A DNA stretch of 64,000 nt from Albimonas sp963816545 (GCA_963816545.1 CAWFLE010000007.1:496001-560000), one strand, 5' to 3'; shown: positions 50,522-59,368, numbered from the stretch's first letter. Notes: generated from the letters alone by a model not told the origin. Program-made: numbers and translations.

Positions 50522-51154
50522 ATGACCCGGACCATGACCGACGCCGCCCTCAGCCCCGCCCGCATCGTCCTCGCCACGCCCCCGCGCGGCGATCTCGCTC
50601 CCTTGGCGCAGGCGCTGCCGGCGGCGCTGGACACGGGGCTGGCGGCCACCGTGCGGCTGGACCTTCCCGGCGGATCCGAGGACGAGTTGAAGCGCGCCTG
50701 CGATCTTCTGCGACCCATCTGCCACGCGGCGGATGTGGCTTTGGTGATCCGGGACCACCACCGCCTCGTGACCTCGATGGGCCTCGACGGCGCGCAGGTG
50801 GAGATGAAGGGCGCCTCCCTGAAGAAGGTGCGGGCCGAGATGCCGAAGGACGCCATCCTCGGGGTCGCCTGCGGCGCCTCCAGGCATGACGGCATGACGG
50901 CGGGCGAGGCGGGGGCCGACTACGTGCTCTTCTCGCCCTACGTCCCCGATCCGCTGGTCGGCGATCCCGCCCCCCTCGACCTCTTCCAGTGGTGGGCCGA
51001 GATCATCGAGACGCCAGTGGTGGCCGAGGGCGGCATCGGCGAAGCGGAAGCCCGCGCGCTCTCGCCTTTCGCGGATTATGTGATCCCGGCGCTGACGATC
51101 TGGGACGGCGACGTGGCCGCGAATCTCCGCCGCCTGCACGCCATCCTCGCCTGA
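50522..51154 (+). CDS. Thiamine phosphate synthase/TenI-like protein
   Basis: 210-aa TIM barrel. VALVIRDHHRLVTSMGLDGAQVEM corresponds to the phosphate/pyrimidine-site strand where ThiE has GADGVHLGQ. GVACGASRHDGMTAGEAGADYVLFSP and VVAEGGIGEAEARAL match the ThiE phosphate-binding strands. No other thiamine gene is adjacent, and the canonical GxHxGQ motif is replaced by GAQVEM, so catalytic identity is not certain. ATGs at 50522 and 50534 are both possible. Confidence 0.75.
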   Translation: MTRTMTDAALSPARIVLATPPRGDLAPLAQALPAALDTGLAATVRLDLPGGSEDELKRACDLLRPICHAADVALVIRDHHRLVTSMGLDGAQVEMKGASLKKVRAEMPKDAILGVACGASRHDGMTAGEAGADYVLFSPYVPDPLVGDPAPLDLFQWWAEIIETPVVAEGGIGEAEARALSPFADYVIPALTIWDGDVAANLRRLHAILA

Positions 51155-51177
51155 GCTGCATCCCCCCTGGGGAGCCC

Positions 51178-51210
51178 GGAACGCGGGGGGCGTCGAGCCC
51201 CCCGCGTTCC
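51178..51210. terminator. Strong hairpin between the ThiE-like gene and olsA
   Basis: GGAACGCGGGGGGC - GTCGA - GCCCCCCGCGTTCC is a perfect 14-bp stem in the convergent gap. A second small hairpin GCCGGC-TTC-GCCGGC follows at 51215-51229. Either could serve both strands; no T-tract follows. Confidence 0.65.
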
Positions 51211-51253
51211 GCCCGCCGGCTTCGCCGGCTCCGGCCCCGCGCAGCCGGAGGCG

Positions 51254-52096
51254 CTATCCGAGCCTGTCGACCACGCCGCGCTCGCACGCCTCCCAGCTCC
51301 GGGCGGCGAGGCGCTTGCGGTCAGGCGTGTCGGCCACGCGGATCGGGTCGTGGAACACCACCTCCGCCTCGCCGCCGAAGTTCAGGCTCAGCAACGCCCA
51401 GACATGGGAGCCGAAGCTCATGTCGCCCCACCAGCCGTAGAACGTCTCGGGCAGCATCGAGCCCCGCGGCAGCCTGTAGACCACGGACACCGGCTGCACC
51501 CAGGCCACGTCCCGCAGCTCGGGCGCCGTCAGCGCCGCGAAGAGGGTGGACCGGAACGGCAGCACCCGCCGCCCGTCGGTCGAGGTTCCCTCCGGGAAGA
51601 ACAGCAGCCGCTGGCCCGCGATCATTCTCGCCCGCAGCTCCGCCTCCTGGTCCCTGGCGGCAGAGCGGCGGCGCTCGATGAACACCGTGTCGCAGACCGC
51701 GGCGATCCAGCCCATCACCGGCCAGCTGCGCACCTCGGCCTTCGAGACGAAGTTCATGTGCGCCGCGCCGACCAGCACGAAGATGTCGGACCATGAGGTG
51801 TGGTTGGCCACCAGCGCCCCGCCATGCCTCATGGGCGTGCCGGTGCGCACCACCTTCAGCCCCACCAGCCGCGCCATGATCCGCGCCCAGAGCCGCTGCA
51901 CCCACCGCCGGGCGCGGAAGGCGGGGATGAGCCGCTCGATCCCCTTGAACAGGAGGTAGGTGGCGAAGAGCGCGACCGTGACCGCCAGCGCCGCCCCGAG
52001 CCGCAGCCAGGCCGCCGCCTTTCCCGCCAGCGTCGGCTCCGGCAGCGGCGGAGCGGGCGGCCCGACCCAGCTGAGCCCCTCCACCGTCTCGCTCAC
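51254..52096 (-). CDS. olsA: 1-acyl-sn-glycerol-3-phosphate-type acyltransferase, OlsA-like
   Basis: 280 aa. One N-terminal membrane helix (LRLGAALAVTVALFATYLLF) precedes the PlsC domain with the catalytic VANHTSWSDIFVL (HxxxxD), the EGTSTDGRRVLPFRSTLF acyl-acceptor motif and VQPVSVVYRLP. In ornithine-lipid synthesis OlsA adds the second fatty acid to lyso-ornithine lipid. The GTG start overlaps the olsB stop (GTGA). The OlsB neighbour is the main reason to prefer OlsA over PlsC. Confidence 0.85.
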   Translation of the reverse strand: MSETVEGLSWVGPPAPPLPEPTLAGKAAAWLRLGAALAVTVALFATYLLFKGIERLIPAFRARRWVQRLWARIMARLVGLKVVRTGTPMRHGGALVANHTSWSDIFVLVGAAHMNFVSKAEVRSWPVMGWIAAVCDTVFIERRRSAARDQEAELRARMIAGQRLLFFPEGTSTDGRRVLPFRSTLFAALTAPELRDVAWVQPVSVVYRLPRGSMLPETFYGWWGDMSFGSHVWALLSLNFGGEAEVVFHDPIRVADTPDRKRLAARSWEACERGVVDRLG

Positions 52097-52875
52097 GCAG
52101 CGGCGCTCTTGCCGTAGAAGTCGCGATAACGGCCGACCATGCGAACCGTGTCCATCAGCAGGCACACGTCCACGGTGTTGAAGTCGTGGTCCACATAGGC
52201 GCCTTCGCCCACGAACCCGCCCAGGCGGAGATACGCCTTGATCAGCGCGGGGATCTGGCGGGCGGCCTGTTTGCGGTCGACGTCCTCCGCCGGCATCCGG
52301 TTCATCTCGGCATAGGCTTCGGGCCGCGCGATCACGCGAAGGTCGTCTGGCGCGAGATGGTTGTGGTGCAGGAAGCTCAGCGCGTGGGCGAGCGGCTCCG
52401 GGTCCGCGCCGTGGAAGGAAGCCACGCCGAACATGATCTCGATCTTCCGGTCCGTGACAAACTCGCCGAGGCCGGTCCACAGAAGGTGCATCGCCGCCCC
52501 GCCGCGGACCTCGGCGCCGACGCAGGACCGGCCGAGCTCCACCACCTTGCGCCCGCAGCTCTCGAGCTTGGCGAGGTCGTATTCCGTCGCCCCATAAAAG
52601 CCGATCCCGGCGCGCGCGCGCTCTCCGGTCATCAGCCGGTACGCGCCCGCCACCCGGTCCAGCGGATCGTCGGACGTCGTCTCGCGGTCGATCAGGATCA
52701 GATGCTCGAAATGTTCGTCGAACTCGTCGATCTCGCGGCGAAGACGGCGTTCCTCGTCCGTGGCCGAAGCCCCCAGCTCTTCCACGAACACGCGGTAGCG
52801 CAGGCGCTGCGCCGCAGCGATGTCCTGCTCGTCCTTCGCCAGGCGGACCGTGAAACGCCCCGCGTCGATCTCCAT
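52093..52875 (-). CDS. olsB: L-ornithine N-alpha-acyltransferase
   Basis: 260-aa GNAT-related enzyme. FTVRLAKDEQDIAAAQRLRYRVFVEELGA (residues 8-36), EFDEHFEHLILIDRET, ELGRSCVGAEVRGGAAMHLLWTGLGEF and IMFGVASFHGADPEPLAHALSFLHH are the family landmarks. It uses acyl-ACP to make lyso-ornithine lipid, then OlsA completes the lipid. GGAGCCGACCG precedes the ATG at 52875. Ornithine lipids are phosphorus-free membrane lipids common in alphaproteobacteria. Confidence 0.88.
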   Translation of the reverse strand: MEIDAGRFTVRLAKDEQDIAAAQRLRYRVFVEELGASATDEERRLRREIDEFDEHFEHLILIDRETTSDDPLDRVAGAYRLMTGERARAGIGFYGATEYDLAKLESCGRKVVELGRSCVGAEVRGGAAMHLLWTGLGEFVTDRKIEIMFGVASFHGADPEPLAHALSFLHHNHLAPDDLRVIARPEAYAEMNRMPAEDVDRKQAARQIPALIKAYLRLGGFVGEGAYVDHDFNTVDVCLLMDTVRMVGRYRDFYGKSAAA

Positions 52876-52988
52876 CGGTCGGCTCCATGACGCGCGCCAG
52901 GGGGTGCGGCGCGCGGGCGGACCATATGGAAACCGCTCCGGCGGCGCAACGGCGGGCGGTTGACGCACGCGGTGCCCGCGGGCGAGTC

Positions 52989-53159
52989 TCAGTCCTTCAC
53001 CACCTCCAGCTCCACCCGGGAGCCCTCGATGACCCGCTTGCCGGCATTCTCGAAATTCACCGTGATGCGTCCGCCGATGATCGACTGCACCTGCCCGACG
53101 CCCCAGTCGGGCGCGGCGGGAAGGCGCACGCGGGCGCCCGGTTCGAGGAAGTCGTTCAC
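52989..53159 (-). CDS. DUF3553 small protein
   Basis: 56 aa. It starts NDFLEPGARVRLPAAPDWGVGQVQSIIGGRITVNFENAGKRVIEGSRVELEVV (in parts): the PxW-GxGQVQS core and VNFENAGK match DUF3553, a small beta-barrel-like domain with a CarD/UvrD-type look. The start is GTG at 53159 with AAAGG upstream. Function unknown. It is typically found beside chpT in alphaproteobacteria and is divergent from it here. Confidence 0.8.
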   Translation of the reverse strand: MNDFLEPGARVRLPAAPDWGVGQVQSIIGGRITVNFENAGKRVIEGSRVELEVVKD

Positions 53160-53223
53160 GATTTCTTAACCTTTCTTGTTCAGCCGTTGCAGCACGGGTT
53201 CCTCCAGAAAGGCGCATCACGTC

Positions 53224-53892
53224 ATGACCTTCCCGCCGAACGCCCCGCCCGATGCCGGCGCAGTATGCGGCCTGGGCGCGGGAGAATACGGGGCGCTGAT
53301 CGCCTCACGGATCTGCCATGACCTGATATCGCCCGTAGGCGCCGTCAATAACGGCGTCGAACTTCTGGCGGAGCTGGGCGGTGCGGCGGGCGAGGCCGAG
53401 ATCGAGCTGATCGAGACCAGCGCCGCCATGGCCGCCGCGAGCCTCGAGTTCCAGCGCATCGCCTTCGGCGCGGCGGGGGCGGGAGACATGCTCGGGATGC
53501 CGGCCCTCCACAGGACCGCCGGCCGCTGGTTCGCCCACCAGAAGCCGCTACTGGACTGGGCGACGCCGACGGGCGACATCTCCCGCGCCGGCGGGCGGCT
53601 TCTCCTGAACCTGCTGCAGATCGGCGCCTCGTCGCTGCCGCGGGGAGGGACCGTGCAGGTTCGCCTTTCACCTGAGGGGGACGGCCTGCGGATGGAGGTG
53701 ACCGCCTCCGGTCCCAGGGCCGCGCCGGCCGAGGGGGCCGAAGCCTGGCTCGCCGGACGGGCCGCCGCCGCTCCCCCCGCCCCGCGCGAGGCGCACTACC
53801 TCGCAACCCATGTCCACGCCCGAGCGGCCGGGGGCGAGGTCCGGCTGACCACCCAAGAGGGAGAGGTCTCGCTCGTCATTCAGCTTGCGTGA
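53224..53892 (+). CDS. chpT: Histidine phosphotransferase ChpT
   Basis: 222 aa. The phospho-acceptor helix reads ASRICHDLISPVGAVNNGVELL with His32. The C-terminal half is a degenerate ATPase-like fold (GGRLLLNLLQIGASSLPRGGTVQVRL). Family knowledge: ChpT relays phosphate from the CckA kinase to CtrA and CpdR, controlling cell cycle, motility and gene-transfer agents in this order. The ATG follows GGCGCATCACGTC. Neither cckA nor ctrA lies in the window. Confidence 0.88.
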   Translation: MTFPPNAPPDAGAVCGLGAGEYGALIASRICHDLISPVGAVNNGVELLAELGGAAGEAEIELIETSAAMAAASLEFQRIAFGAAGAGDMLGMPALHRTAGRWFAHQKPLLDWATPTGDISRAGGRLLLNLLQIGASSLPRGGTVQVRLSPEGDGLRMEVTASGPRAAPAEGAEAWLAGRAAAAPPAPREAHYLATHVHARAAGGEVRLTTQEGEVSLVIQLA

Positions 53893-53984
53893 AAACGAAG
53901 GCGCCAAGCGAAGCCTCTTCCGAGCCTGCGAAAGGGTATTCCGGGCGGTGAAAGAAGCGGTTCCGCATGCGAAACCCGCCTCGC

Positions 53985-54512
53985 TCATACCGTTTTCAGC
54001 GTATCCCGAAAGCGGCGCATGTTCTCCCGGTAGCGCTCCGCCGAGGCCCGCAGCGCCTGCTTCTCCTCGGCCGTCAGCTCCCGCACCGCCTTGGCGGGGG
54101 CGCCGAGCGCCATCCAGCCGTCGGGGATCTCCTTGCCCTCGGTCACCAGCGCGTTGGCGCCGATCAGGCAGCCCTTGCCGACCCTGGCGCCGTTGAGGAT
54201 TACCGCGTTCATGCCGATCAGGCTGCCGTCCCCGATCTCGCAGCCATGCAGGATCGCCTTGTGGCCCACGGTGACGTCGGCGCCCACGGTCACCGGCCGG
54301 CCCGGGTCCACATGCACCACGCAGCCGTCCTGGATGTTGGAGCCCGAACCGATGGCGATGTCGTCCTTGTCGCCGCGCAGCACCGCATTGAACCAGATCG
54401 AGGTTCCCGGCAGCAGCGTCACCCGGCCCATGACATGCGCGCCGGGAGCGACCCAGAAGTCGCCGTCCACCGGCACCTGCGGGGAAACGCCGTCGAGCGC
54501 GTAGAGGGTCAT
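53985..54512 (-). CDS. Gamma-carbonic anhydrase-like hexapeptide-repeat protein
   Basis: 175-aa left-handed beta-helix built of hexapeptide repeats (VMGRVTLLPGTSIWFNAVLRGDKDDIAIGSGSNIQDGC onward). Three His that fit the metal site occur in VVHVD (His67), GHKAIL (His84) and LHGC (His89). A C-terminal helix (AEEKQALRASAERYRENMRRF) caps the trimer. Many YrdA-like relatives bind zinc without proven carbonic anhydrase activity. Its start overlaps the gmk stop by four bases, so it is coupled to yicC-gmk. Confidence 0.85.
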   Translation of the reverse strand: MTLYALDGVSPQVPVDGDFWVAPGAHVMGRVTLLPGTSIWFNAVLRGDKDDIAIGSGSNIQDGCVVHVDPGRPVTVGADVTVGHKAILHGCEIGDGSLIGMNAVILNGARVGKGCLIGANALVTEGKEIPDGWMALGAPAKAVRELTAEEKQALRASAERYRENMRRFRDTLKTV

Positions 54513-55210
54513 GTCTGTCTCCCTTGGAATTCTTTGTTCAGGGCCTGGACGAAACCCGTGAGTCCCGGGCGCCGTTCCCGACGGAGCCGCTCGGCCGCCA
54601 GGATGCGCCGGATCTCGGTTTCGCAGCGGTCGAGGTCATCGTTGATCAGCACGTAGTCGTAGGCGTCCCAGCGGCTGATTTCGTCCTGCGCGCGGGCCAT
54701 ACGATGGGCGATCACGTCATCGGGGTCCTGCTTGCGGGCGCGCAGGCGCCGCTCCAGCTCGGCGATGGAGGGCGGCAGGATGAAGACGGACACGACCGCG
54801 TCCTTGAGCACCGAATTGCGGAGCTGCTGTCCCCCCTGCCAGTCCACGTCGAACAGGACGTCCTTGCCCGAGGCCAGGGCGGTCTCCACCGGCGCGCGCG
54901 GCGTGCCGTAGAGGTTGCCGAAGACCTCGGCGAACTCCAGCAGGTCGCCAGCCTCGGTCATCGCCTCGAACTCGGCGCGGCTGCGGAAGTGATAGTCGCG
55001 GCCGTCCACCTCGCCGGGCCGGGGCGGCCGCGTGGTGGCGGAGATGGAGAAGGTGAAGGCGTCGTCGTTGGCGAGCAGGCGGCGCGAGAGGGTGGACTTG
55101 CCCGCCCCAGAAGGCGACGAGAGGATGAAGAGGATCCCGCGCCGGCTGTCGGCCGCGCGACGGGCGGCGGCGGCGGCCTCGGCGGCGCCGGGAGCGGCGG
55201 CCACGCTCAT
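54509..55210 (-). CDS. gmk: Guanylate kinase
   Basis: 233 aa. It phosphorylates GMP to GDP. P-loop FILSSPSGAGKSTLSRRLL (residues 27-45), the GMP site STTRPPRPGEVDGRDYHFRS, LLEFAEVFGNLYGTPR and the lid/C-terminal DVDWQGGQQL. About 20 residues precede the usual start (MSVAAAPGAAEAAAAARRAAD), an Ala-rich extension. It overlaps yicC and the hexapeptide gene by four bases on each side. Confidence 0.94.
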   Translation of the reverse strand: MSVAAAPGAAEAAAAARRAADSRRGILFILSSPSGAGKSTLSRRLLANDDAFTFSISATTRPPRPGEVDGRDYHFRSRAEFEAMTEAGDLLEFAEVFGNLYGTPRAPVETALASGKDVLFDVDWQGGQQLRNSVLKDAVVSVFILPPSIAELERRLRARKQDPDDVIAHRMARAQDEISRWDAYDYVLINDDLDRCETEIRRILAAERLRRERRPGLTGFVQALNKEFQGRQT

Positions 55211-56109
55211 TCGATGTTCTGCGCCTGCTCGCGCAGCTGGTCGACCACGGTCTTGAGCTCCAGCCCCGCGGCGGTCAGCGCGGCGAAGTCGGCCTTGGAG
55301 CAGAGCGTGTTCGCCTCGCGGTTGAACTCCTGCACCAGGAAATCGAGCTTGCGGCCGATCGGGCTCCCGGAAGCGAATAGCGTCCGGGCGGCGGCGACAT
55401 GGGCGCGAAGGCGATCCAGCTCCTCCCGCACGTCGCCCTTGACGGCGAGGAGCGCGAGCTCCTGCGCCAGCCGCTCGGGCGTCGCGTCCACGGGGGCGCC
55501 GGCGGCTTTCAGCGCCTCGATCCGGCGGGAGAGCGCGGGGCCGGCCTCCGCGGCGCGGGCTTCGGCGGCGGCTTCGGCCTCGGAAATCAGCGCCTCGATC
55601 CGCTCCATCTGCGCGCCGACGATGGCGGCGAGCCGGGCGCCCTCCTCCGCGCGCGCGGCCAGAAGCGCCTCAAGCGCCGCCTCGCCGTCGGCGAGGATGG
55701 AGGCGTCCTGCGCAACGCGGGCCTCCGGCGCCTCCACCTCGTCGGCCACGTCCAGCACGCCCGGTCGGCCCATCAGCGCCTCCACCGACAGGGGGGCGAC
55801 CTCGAACCCCGCCTCGCGCGCCGCGGAGGCGCAGGCGGCGGCGGCGTCCAGCGCGGCGGCGAGGGCCTCGGCGTTCACGGCGGCGGCCCGGACGCCCGCG
55901 GCGCGGGAGACGCGGAGGCTGACCGACACCGACCCGCGGGCGAGCCGCGCCTGGGCGGCCGCCCGGAATGACCGCTCCACCGCATCCCGCCCCTCCGGCC
56001 CGCGCCAGCGGAGGTCCAGGCCCCGGCCGTTGACCGACCGCAGCTCCCACCGCCAAGAGACGCGCCCGTCCCCTCCCTCCTGCACGCCGAAACCGGTCAT
56101 GCTCTGCAT
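55207..56109 (-). CDS. YicC/YloC-family endoribonuclease
   Basis: 300 aa. It starts MQSMTGFGVQEG, the family hallmark, and ends with GSPIGRKLDFLVQEFNREANTLCSKADFAALTAAGLELKTVVDQLREQAQNIE (in parts), the highly conserved C-terminal block. YicC is an RNase that acts in small-RNA turnover. The yicC-gmk pair is conserved across bacteria. ATG at 56109 is chosen; MTGFG at 56100 is an alternative. Confidence 0.9.
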   Translation of the reverse strand: MQSMTGFGVQEGGDGRVSWRWELRSVNGRGLDLRWRGPEGRDAVERSFRAAAQARLARGSVSVSLRVSRAAGVRAAAVNAEALAAALDAAAACASAAREAGFEVAPLSVEALMGRPGVLDVADEVEAPEARVAQDASILADGEAALEALLAARAEEGARLAAIVGAQMERIEALISEAEAAAEARAAEAGPALSRRIEALKAAGAPVDATPERLAQELALLAVKGDVREELDRLRAHVAAARTLFASGSPIGRKLDFLVQEFNREANTLCSKADFAALTAAGLELKTVVDQLREQAQNIE

Positions 56110-56185
56110 ACGCGCGAACCCTCGCTGAAACCGGGCGGACCTTAGCCGCGCCAAGCGCCGCCGGCAATCGGCCCCGCCATTAAGG

Positions 56186-56201
56186 ACGATTTACAAATCG
56201 T
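56186..56201. promoter_or_regulatory. 16-bp perfect palindrome in the yicC/PAS divergent region
   Basis: ACGATTT-AC-AAATCGT lies inside an AT-rich patch and is bordered by TTAAGG and GTTAACG. It is 77 bases from the yicC start and 216 from the PAS gene start. It looks like an operator; no binding protein can be named. Confidence 0.45.
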
Positions 56202-56416
56202 TAACGCTGTCCCGACGAGGCGAATGGCGAAACTTCCCGTAAAGTTTTTCTTGAAGGCGAGAGGGTATGAGCCCGGCGCGGCACGCAGCCGCGGGATCCG
56301 AACCTCCCGTCGGAAGTTGGGTTGATGAGCCCTCAACGGACCCCTGGGAGGGCCGTCGAGGCACTGGCGGGGGTTCTTGGGAAATGATAAGAAAATACCG
56401 TAAAATAGATGGCGTC

Positions 56417-57185
56417 ATGGATCATCCGAACACTCAGGCTCTCTATCGCTACTGGGAGGAGCTGCGGGCGGGCCGCGACGCCCCGAGCCGCTCCGAAGTC
56501 GATCCCCGTCGGATCTCCGGGGCGCTCGAAACCATGTTCATTCTTGAGAAGTCTCGACAGCGGGCAACTTCGCTTCCGCCTCGCCGGCACGCGGCTGTGC
56601 GAATGGCTGGGGATGGAGCCTCGCGGCTGCGTCGCCGAGGCGGTCATGGCGCGGGGTCATGAGCGGGAGCTTTCGGACCTGGGTCGGCGCGTCCTCAACA
56701 CGCCGGGGGTGGGCGTGATGCGGGTCCGCGCGCTGGACGGCGCCGACACCGACTGGTCCGGGGAGGCGCTGCTGCTTCCCCTTCGGTCCGAGATGGGCGA
56801 CATGGCCCGCATCATCGGCTGCGTGAACCTGGAGGCCGCGGACCGCGGCGCCGGTCCCGAGCCGCCGCTCCGGCTGCGGGCGCTCGGCTCCCGGCTGGAG
56901 CCGATCGAGATCAGCCCGACGCTGGAGCGTCAGCGCACGCGGCTGCACGCCGATCCGCTGGGTGCGCGGCCGATGTCGCGCCTCGGCTCGGCGCCCTCGC
57001 CGCAGGAGGAGAGGGGCGACCGGCGCTCCGGCTTCGGCGAACCGCCGGCACCCGGACTGCTGGGGCGTCCGTCGGGCGAGGCCTGGCCGCGCCTGAAGTC
57101 CATCGAAGGAAATCCCGACGCGCCGCGCGACGGGGACGGGTCCGGCCGCAAGGGCCGGCCGAACCTCCGCATCGTCAAGAACTGA
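56417..57185 (+). CDS. PAS_5-domain protein (frameshifted)
   Basis: About 255 aa when corrected. It begins MDHPNTQALYRYWEELRAGRDAPSRSEVDPRRISGALETMFILE (in parts), the opening of the alphaproteobacterial PAS_5 family. At about 56552 a surplus T (GAGAAG-T-CTCGAC) shifts the frame; the second frame continues LDSGQLRFRLAGTRLCEWLGMEPRG and runs to 57185 with LLPLRSEMGDMARIIGCVNLEA. The last 80 residues are Pro/Arg-rich. PAS_5 proteins are cytoplasmic sensors or scaffolds of unknown role. No strong ribosome site; the upstream 30 bases are AT-rich. Confidence 0.75.
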
Positions 57186-57359
57186 CGGGGCGGAGCGGGG
57201 CCGGGAAGCGACGGCTCTGCGAACTACGGCTGCGAGCCGCGACTGCGTGGGGCTTCCTCAGGGGTAAGGACGCCCAGAGGGGAAACGCAGCGGTGGCTCG
57301 CGCCGGGATCGCAGGCGGTCGAGACCGCGCGATGGGGTTTCGCGCCTTCCCGGCCCCAC

Positions 57360-58001
57360 CTAATCGGCGGCCTTGGCGAGAAAGCCGTGCAGATCGCCGT
57401 AGCCGGTGACGCGGCGCTCGTGCCGCAGCCCGAGGCGGCGGGCGGCGTCCTGCGCCAGTCGGTCCAACTCGGGGTCGTCGACCTGAGCGAGATGGATCAG
57501 CGCCTCGTAGTTGCCGAAGATCATGTCGCGAAGCTCGGGGTGACGGTCGAGGCCCATCGGACGCCAGACGAAGGCGTCGAACTGGCGAACCAGGAAATCG
57601 GTCAGGTAGAAGGCGCGCATCTCCTCGTCGCCCCGGGCGGCGAAGGTCTCGTTCCCGTCGAAGAAGCTGTAGCAGTGAGGGCCGGGGATCAGCGTCACGC
57701 CGAGCACGTCGCAACGGGCCTGCAGGAGGCCGCCTGTGCCGCAATCCGCATAGACCACGTGGATCGAGGCGTAGCGCGGGCGGGCGTCGCGCACCGCCCG
57801 CTCCACCTCATCCGGGATCAGTTCCGGGCGCAGGTGCAGCTTCGCCGGCAGGCACTTCAGGTCGAGATGAGACCAGCCGTTCATCCGGATCAGCGCAAGG
57901 ATCTCCCGCGCGAGCGCTCCGCAGGCGATGAGCAGTACGCGGCCGCCCTGCCCGGCTTCGAGGCCGCGCTCGCGCAACGTCGCGTCGTCCAGATCAGCCA
58001 A
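57360..58001 (-). CDS. DUF1638 protein
   Basis: 213 aa. RVLLIACGALAREILALI (residues 21-38), CLPAKLHLRPELIPDEVERAV, IHVVYADCGTGGLLQARCDVLGVTLIPGPHCYSFFDGNE (in parts) are the family features; the repeated Cys suggest a metal or cofactor site. DUF1638 genes commonly sit with corrinoid methyltransferase genes, and here the corrinoid gene overlaps its start by eight bases. A role in corrinoid-dependent demethylation is an inference from that linkage. Confidence 0.83.
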   Translation of the reverse strand: MADLDDATLRERGLEAGQGGRVLLIACGALAREILALIRMNGWSHLDLKCLPAKLHLRPELIPDEVERAVRDARPRYASIHVVYADCGTGGLLQARCDVLGVTLIPGPHCYSFFDGNETFAARGDEEMRAFYLTDFLVRQFDAFVWRPMGLDRHPELRDMIFGNYEALIHLAQVDDPELDRLAQDAARRLGLRHERRVTGYGDLHGFLAKAAD

Positions 58002-58698
58002 CGGCCGCCTGGTTGTGCTTGCGTGCGGCGACGAGCTTCTTCGCCGTCTCCACCGCCACCGCGGCGTCGCGGCAATAGGCGTCGGCGCCGATCGCCTTGC
58101 CGAACTCCTCGTTCAGCGGCGCGCCGCCCACGAGGATGATGTAGTCGTCGCGCTTGCCCTGCTCCTTGAGCTGGTCGATCACCACCTTCATGTACGGCAT
58201 GGTGGTGGTCAGCAGCGCGGACATCCCCAGGATGTCGGCGTCGTTCTTCTCCAGCGCCTCCAGATAGGCCTCGACGGCGTTGTTGATCCCCAGATCCACC
58301 ACGTCGAAGCCCGCGCCCTCCATCATCATCGACACGAGGTTCTTGCCGATGTCGTGGATGTCGCCCTTCACGGTGCCGATCACCATGGTGCCCATCTTCG
58401 GCGCGCCGGTCTCCGCCAGCAGGGGGCGGAGGATGTTCATGCCGGTCTTCATGGCGTTGGCGGCCAGAAGCACCTCGGGCACGAACAGGATACCGTCGCG
58501 GAAATCGTCGCCCACCACCTTCATGCCGGCGACCAGCGCCTTCGTGAGCACGTCGTAGGGCACCCAGCCGCGGTCCAGGAGGATCTGCACGCTCTCGGCG
58601 ATCTCGTCCTTCAGGCCGTCATAGAGATCGTCGTGCATCTGCTCCACGAGCTCGTCGTCATCGAGTTCGCTGAGGACGAGATCGTCGTCGTCGGCCAT
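57994..58698 (-). CDS. Corrinoid (cobalamin-binding) protein, MtbC/MttC type
   Basis: 234 aa. The cap helices contain DGILFVPEVLLAANAMKTGM (residues 68-87). The Rossmann B12 domain has GTVKGDIHDIGKN with cobalt-ligand His115, then MSALLTTTMPYM and ILVGGAPLNEEFGKAIGADAYCRDA. Such proteins carry methyl groups between a substrate methyltransferase and a folate-linked one. The methyltransferase, the activating ATPase and the folate enzyme are not in the window. An acidic stretch (DDDDLVLSELDDDELVE) precedes the cap. Confidence 0.9.
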   Translation of the reverse strand: MADDDDLVLSELDDDELVEQMHDDLYDGLKDEIAESVQILLDRGWVPYDVLTKALVAGMKVVGDDFRDGILFVPEVLLAANAMKTGMNILRPLLAETGAPKMGTMVIGTVKGDIHDIGKNLVSMMMEGAGFDVVDLGINNAVEAYLEALEKNDADILGMSALLTTTMPYMKVVIDQLKEQGKRDDYIILVGGAPLNEEFGKAIGADAYCRDAAVAVETAKKLVAARKHNQAAVG

Positions 58699-58810
58699 GT
58701 CGGCGCTCCCTTGGATCGGCTGCCTGCGCGATGCCGGGCAACATAGGGCCAGCGGCGGCGGGGTGCGAGGCGGAAAGGCGACGCTATTCCCCGTCATCCG
58801 CGACGCAGGC

Positions 58811-59236
58811 TCAGGTTTTCGCGGCCTCCGCGGCGGCGAGGTCGCGCAGCCGGGTCACCATCGCGCGAAGGCCGTTGGACCGCTGGGCGCTCAGGTGGTC
58901 GGTCAGCCCGAGGCGGGCGAGCTGGGCCTGCGCATTGGTGGTCAGGATCTCGTCCGCCGTCCGCCCCGAATAAAGCGCGCGCAGGATGGCGATGAGGCCG
59001 CGAACGATCAGCGCGTCGGAATCGCCCTCGAAGCGGATCCGCTCGCCGTCCAGTTCGGGCACGATCCAGACCTGAGAGGCGCAGCCCTCCACCTTCGTCG
59101 CCGGGACCTTCAGCGAATCGGGCAGCGGCTCCATCTTTTTCCCAAGGTCGATGACGTAGCCGTAGCGGTCCTCCCAGTCCTCGAGGAACTCGAAGTCGTC
59201 GGCGATGCTCTCGAAGTCCTGCGGCGCGGCGGTCAT
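58811..59236 (-). CDS. SufE-family cysteine desulfuration protein
   Basis: 141 aa. DFEFLEDWEDRYGYVIDLGKKMEPLPDSLK leads to VEGCASQVWIVPELD, where the sulfur-accepting Cys is at residue 52. ALIVRGLIAILRALYSGRTADEI follows. SufE takes persulfide from SufS for iron-sulfur cluster assembly. No suf operon is adjacent. GGGAGG lies eight bases before the ATG. Confidence 0.9.
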   Translation of the reverse strand: MTAAPQDFESIADDFEFLEDWEDRYGYVIDLGKKMEPLPDSLKVPATKVEGCASQVWIVPELDGERIRFEGDSDALIVRGLIAILRALYSGRTADEILTTNAQAQLARLGLTDHLSAQRSNGLRAMVTRLRDLAAAEAAKT

Positions 59237-59368
59237 GGACGGGCCTCCCTGATCGTGACAGGTAGTCCGGCGGGAAGGCCGCCGCAACCGCGCGCGGCCC
59301 TTCCCTTTCGGGACGCGCTGTGGCGAAGTGCCCGCGCCCGAACACGGGATGAACGAAGGGGGTACGGC

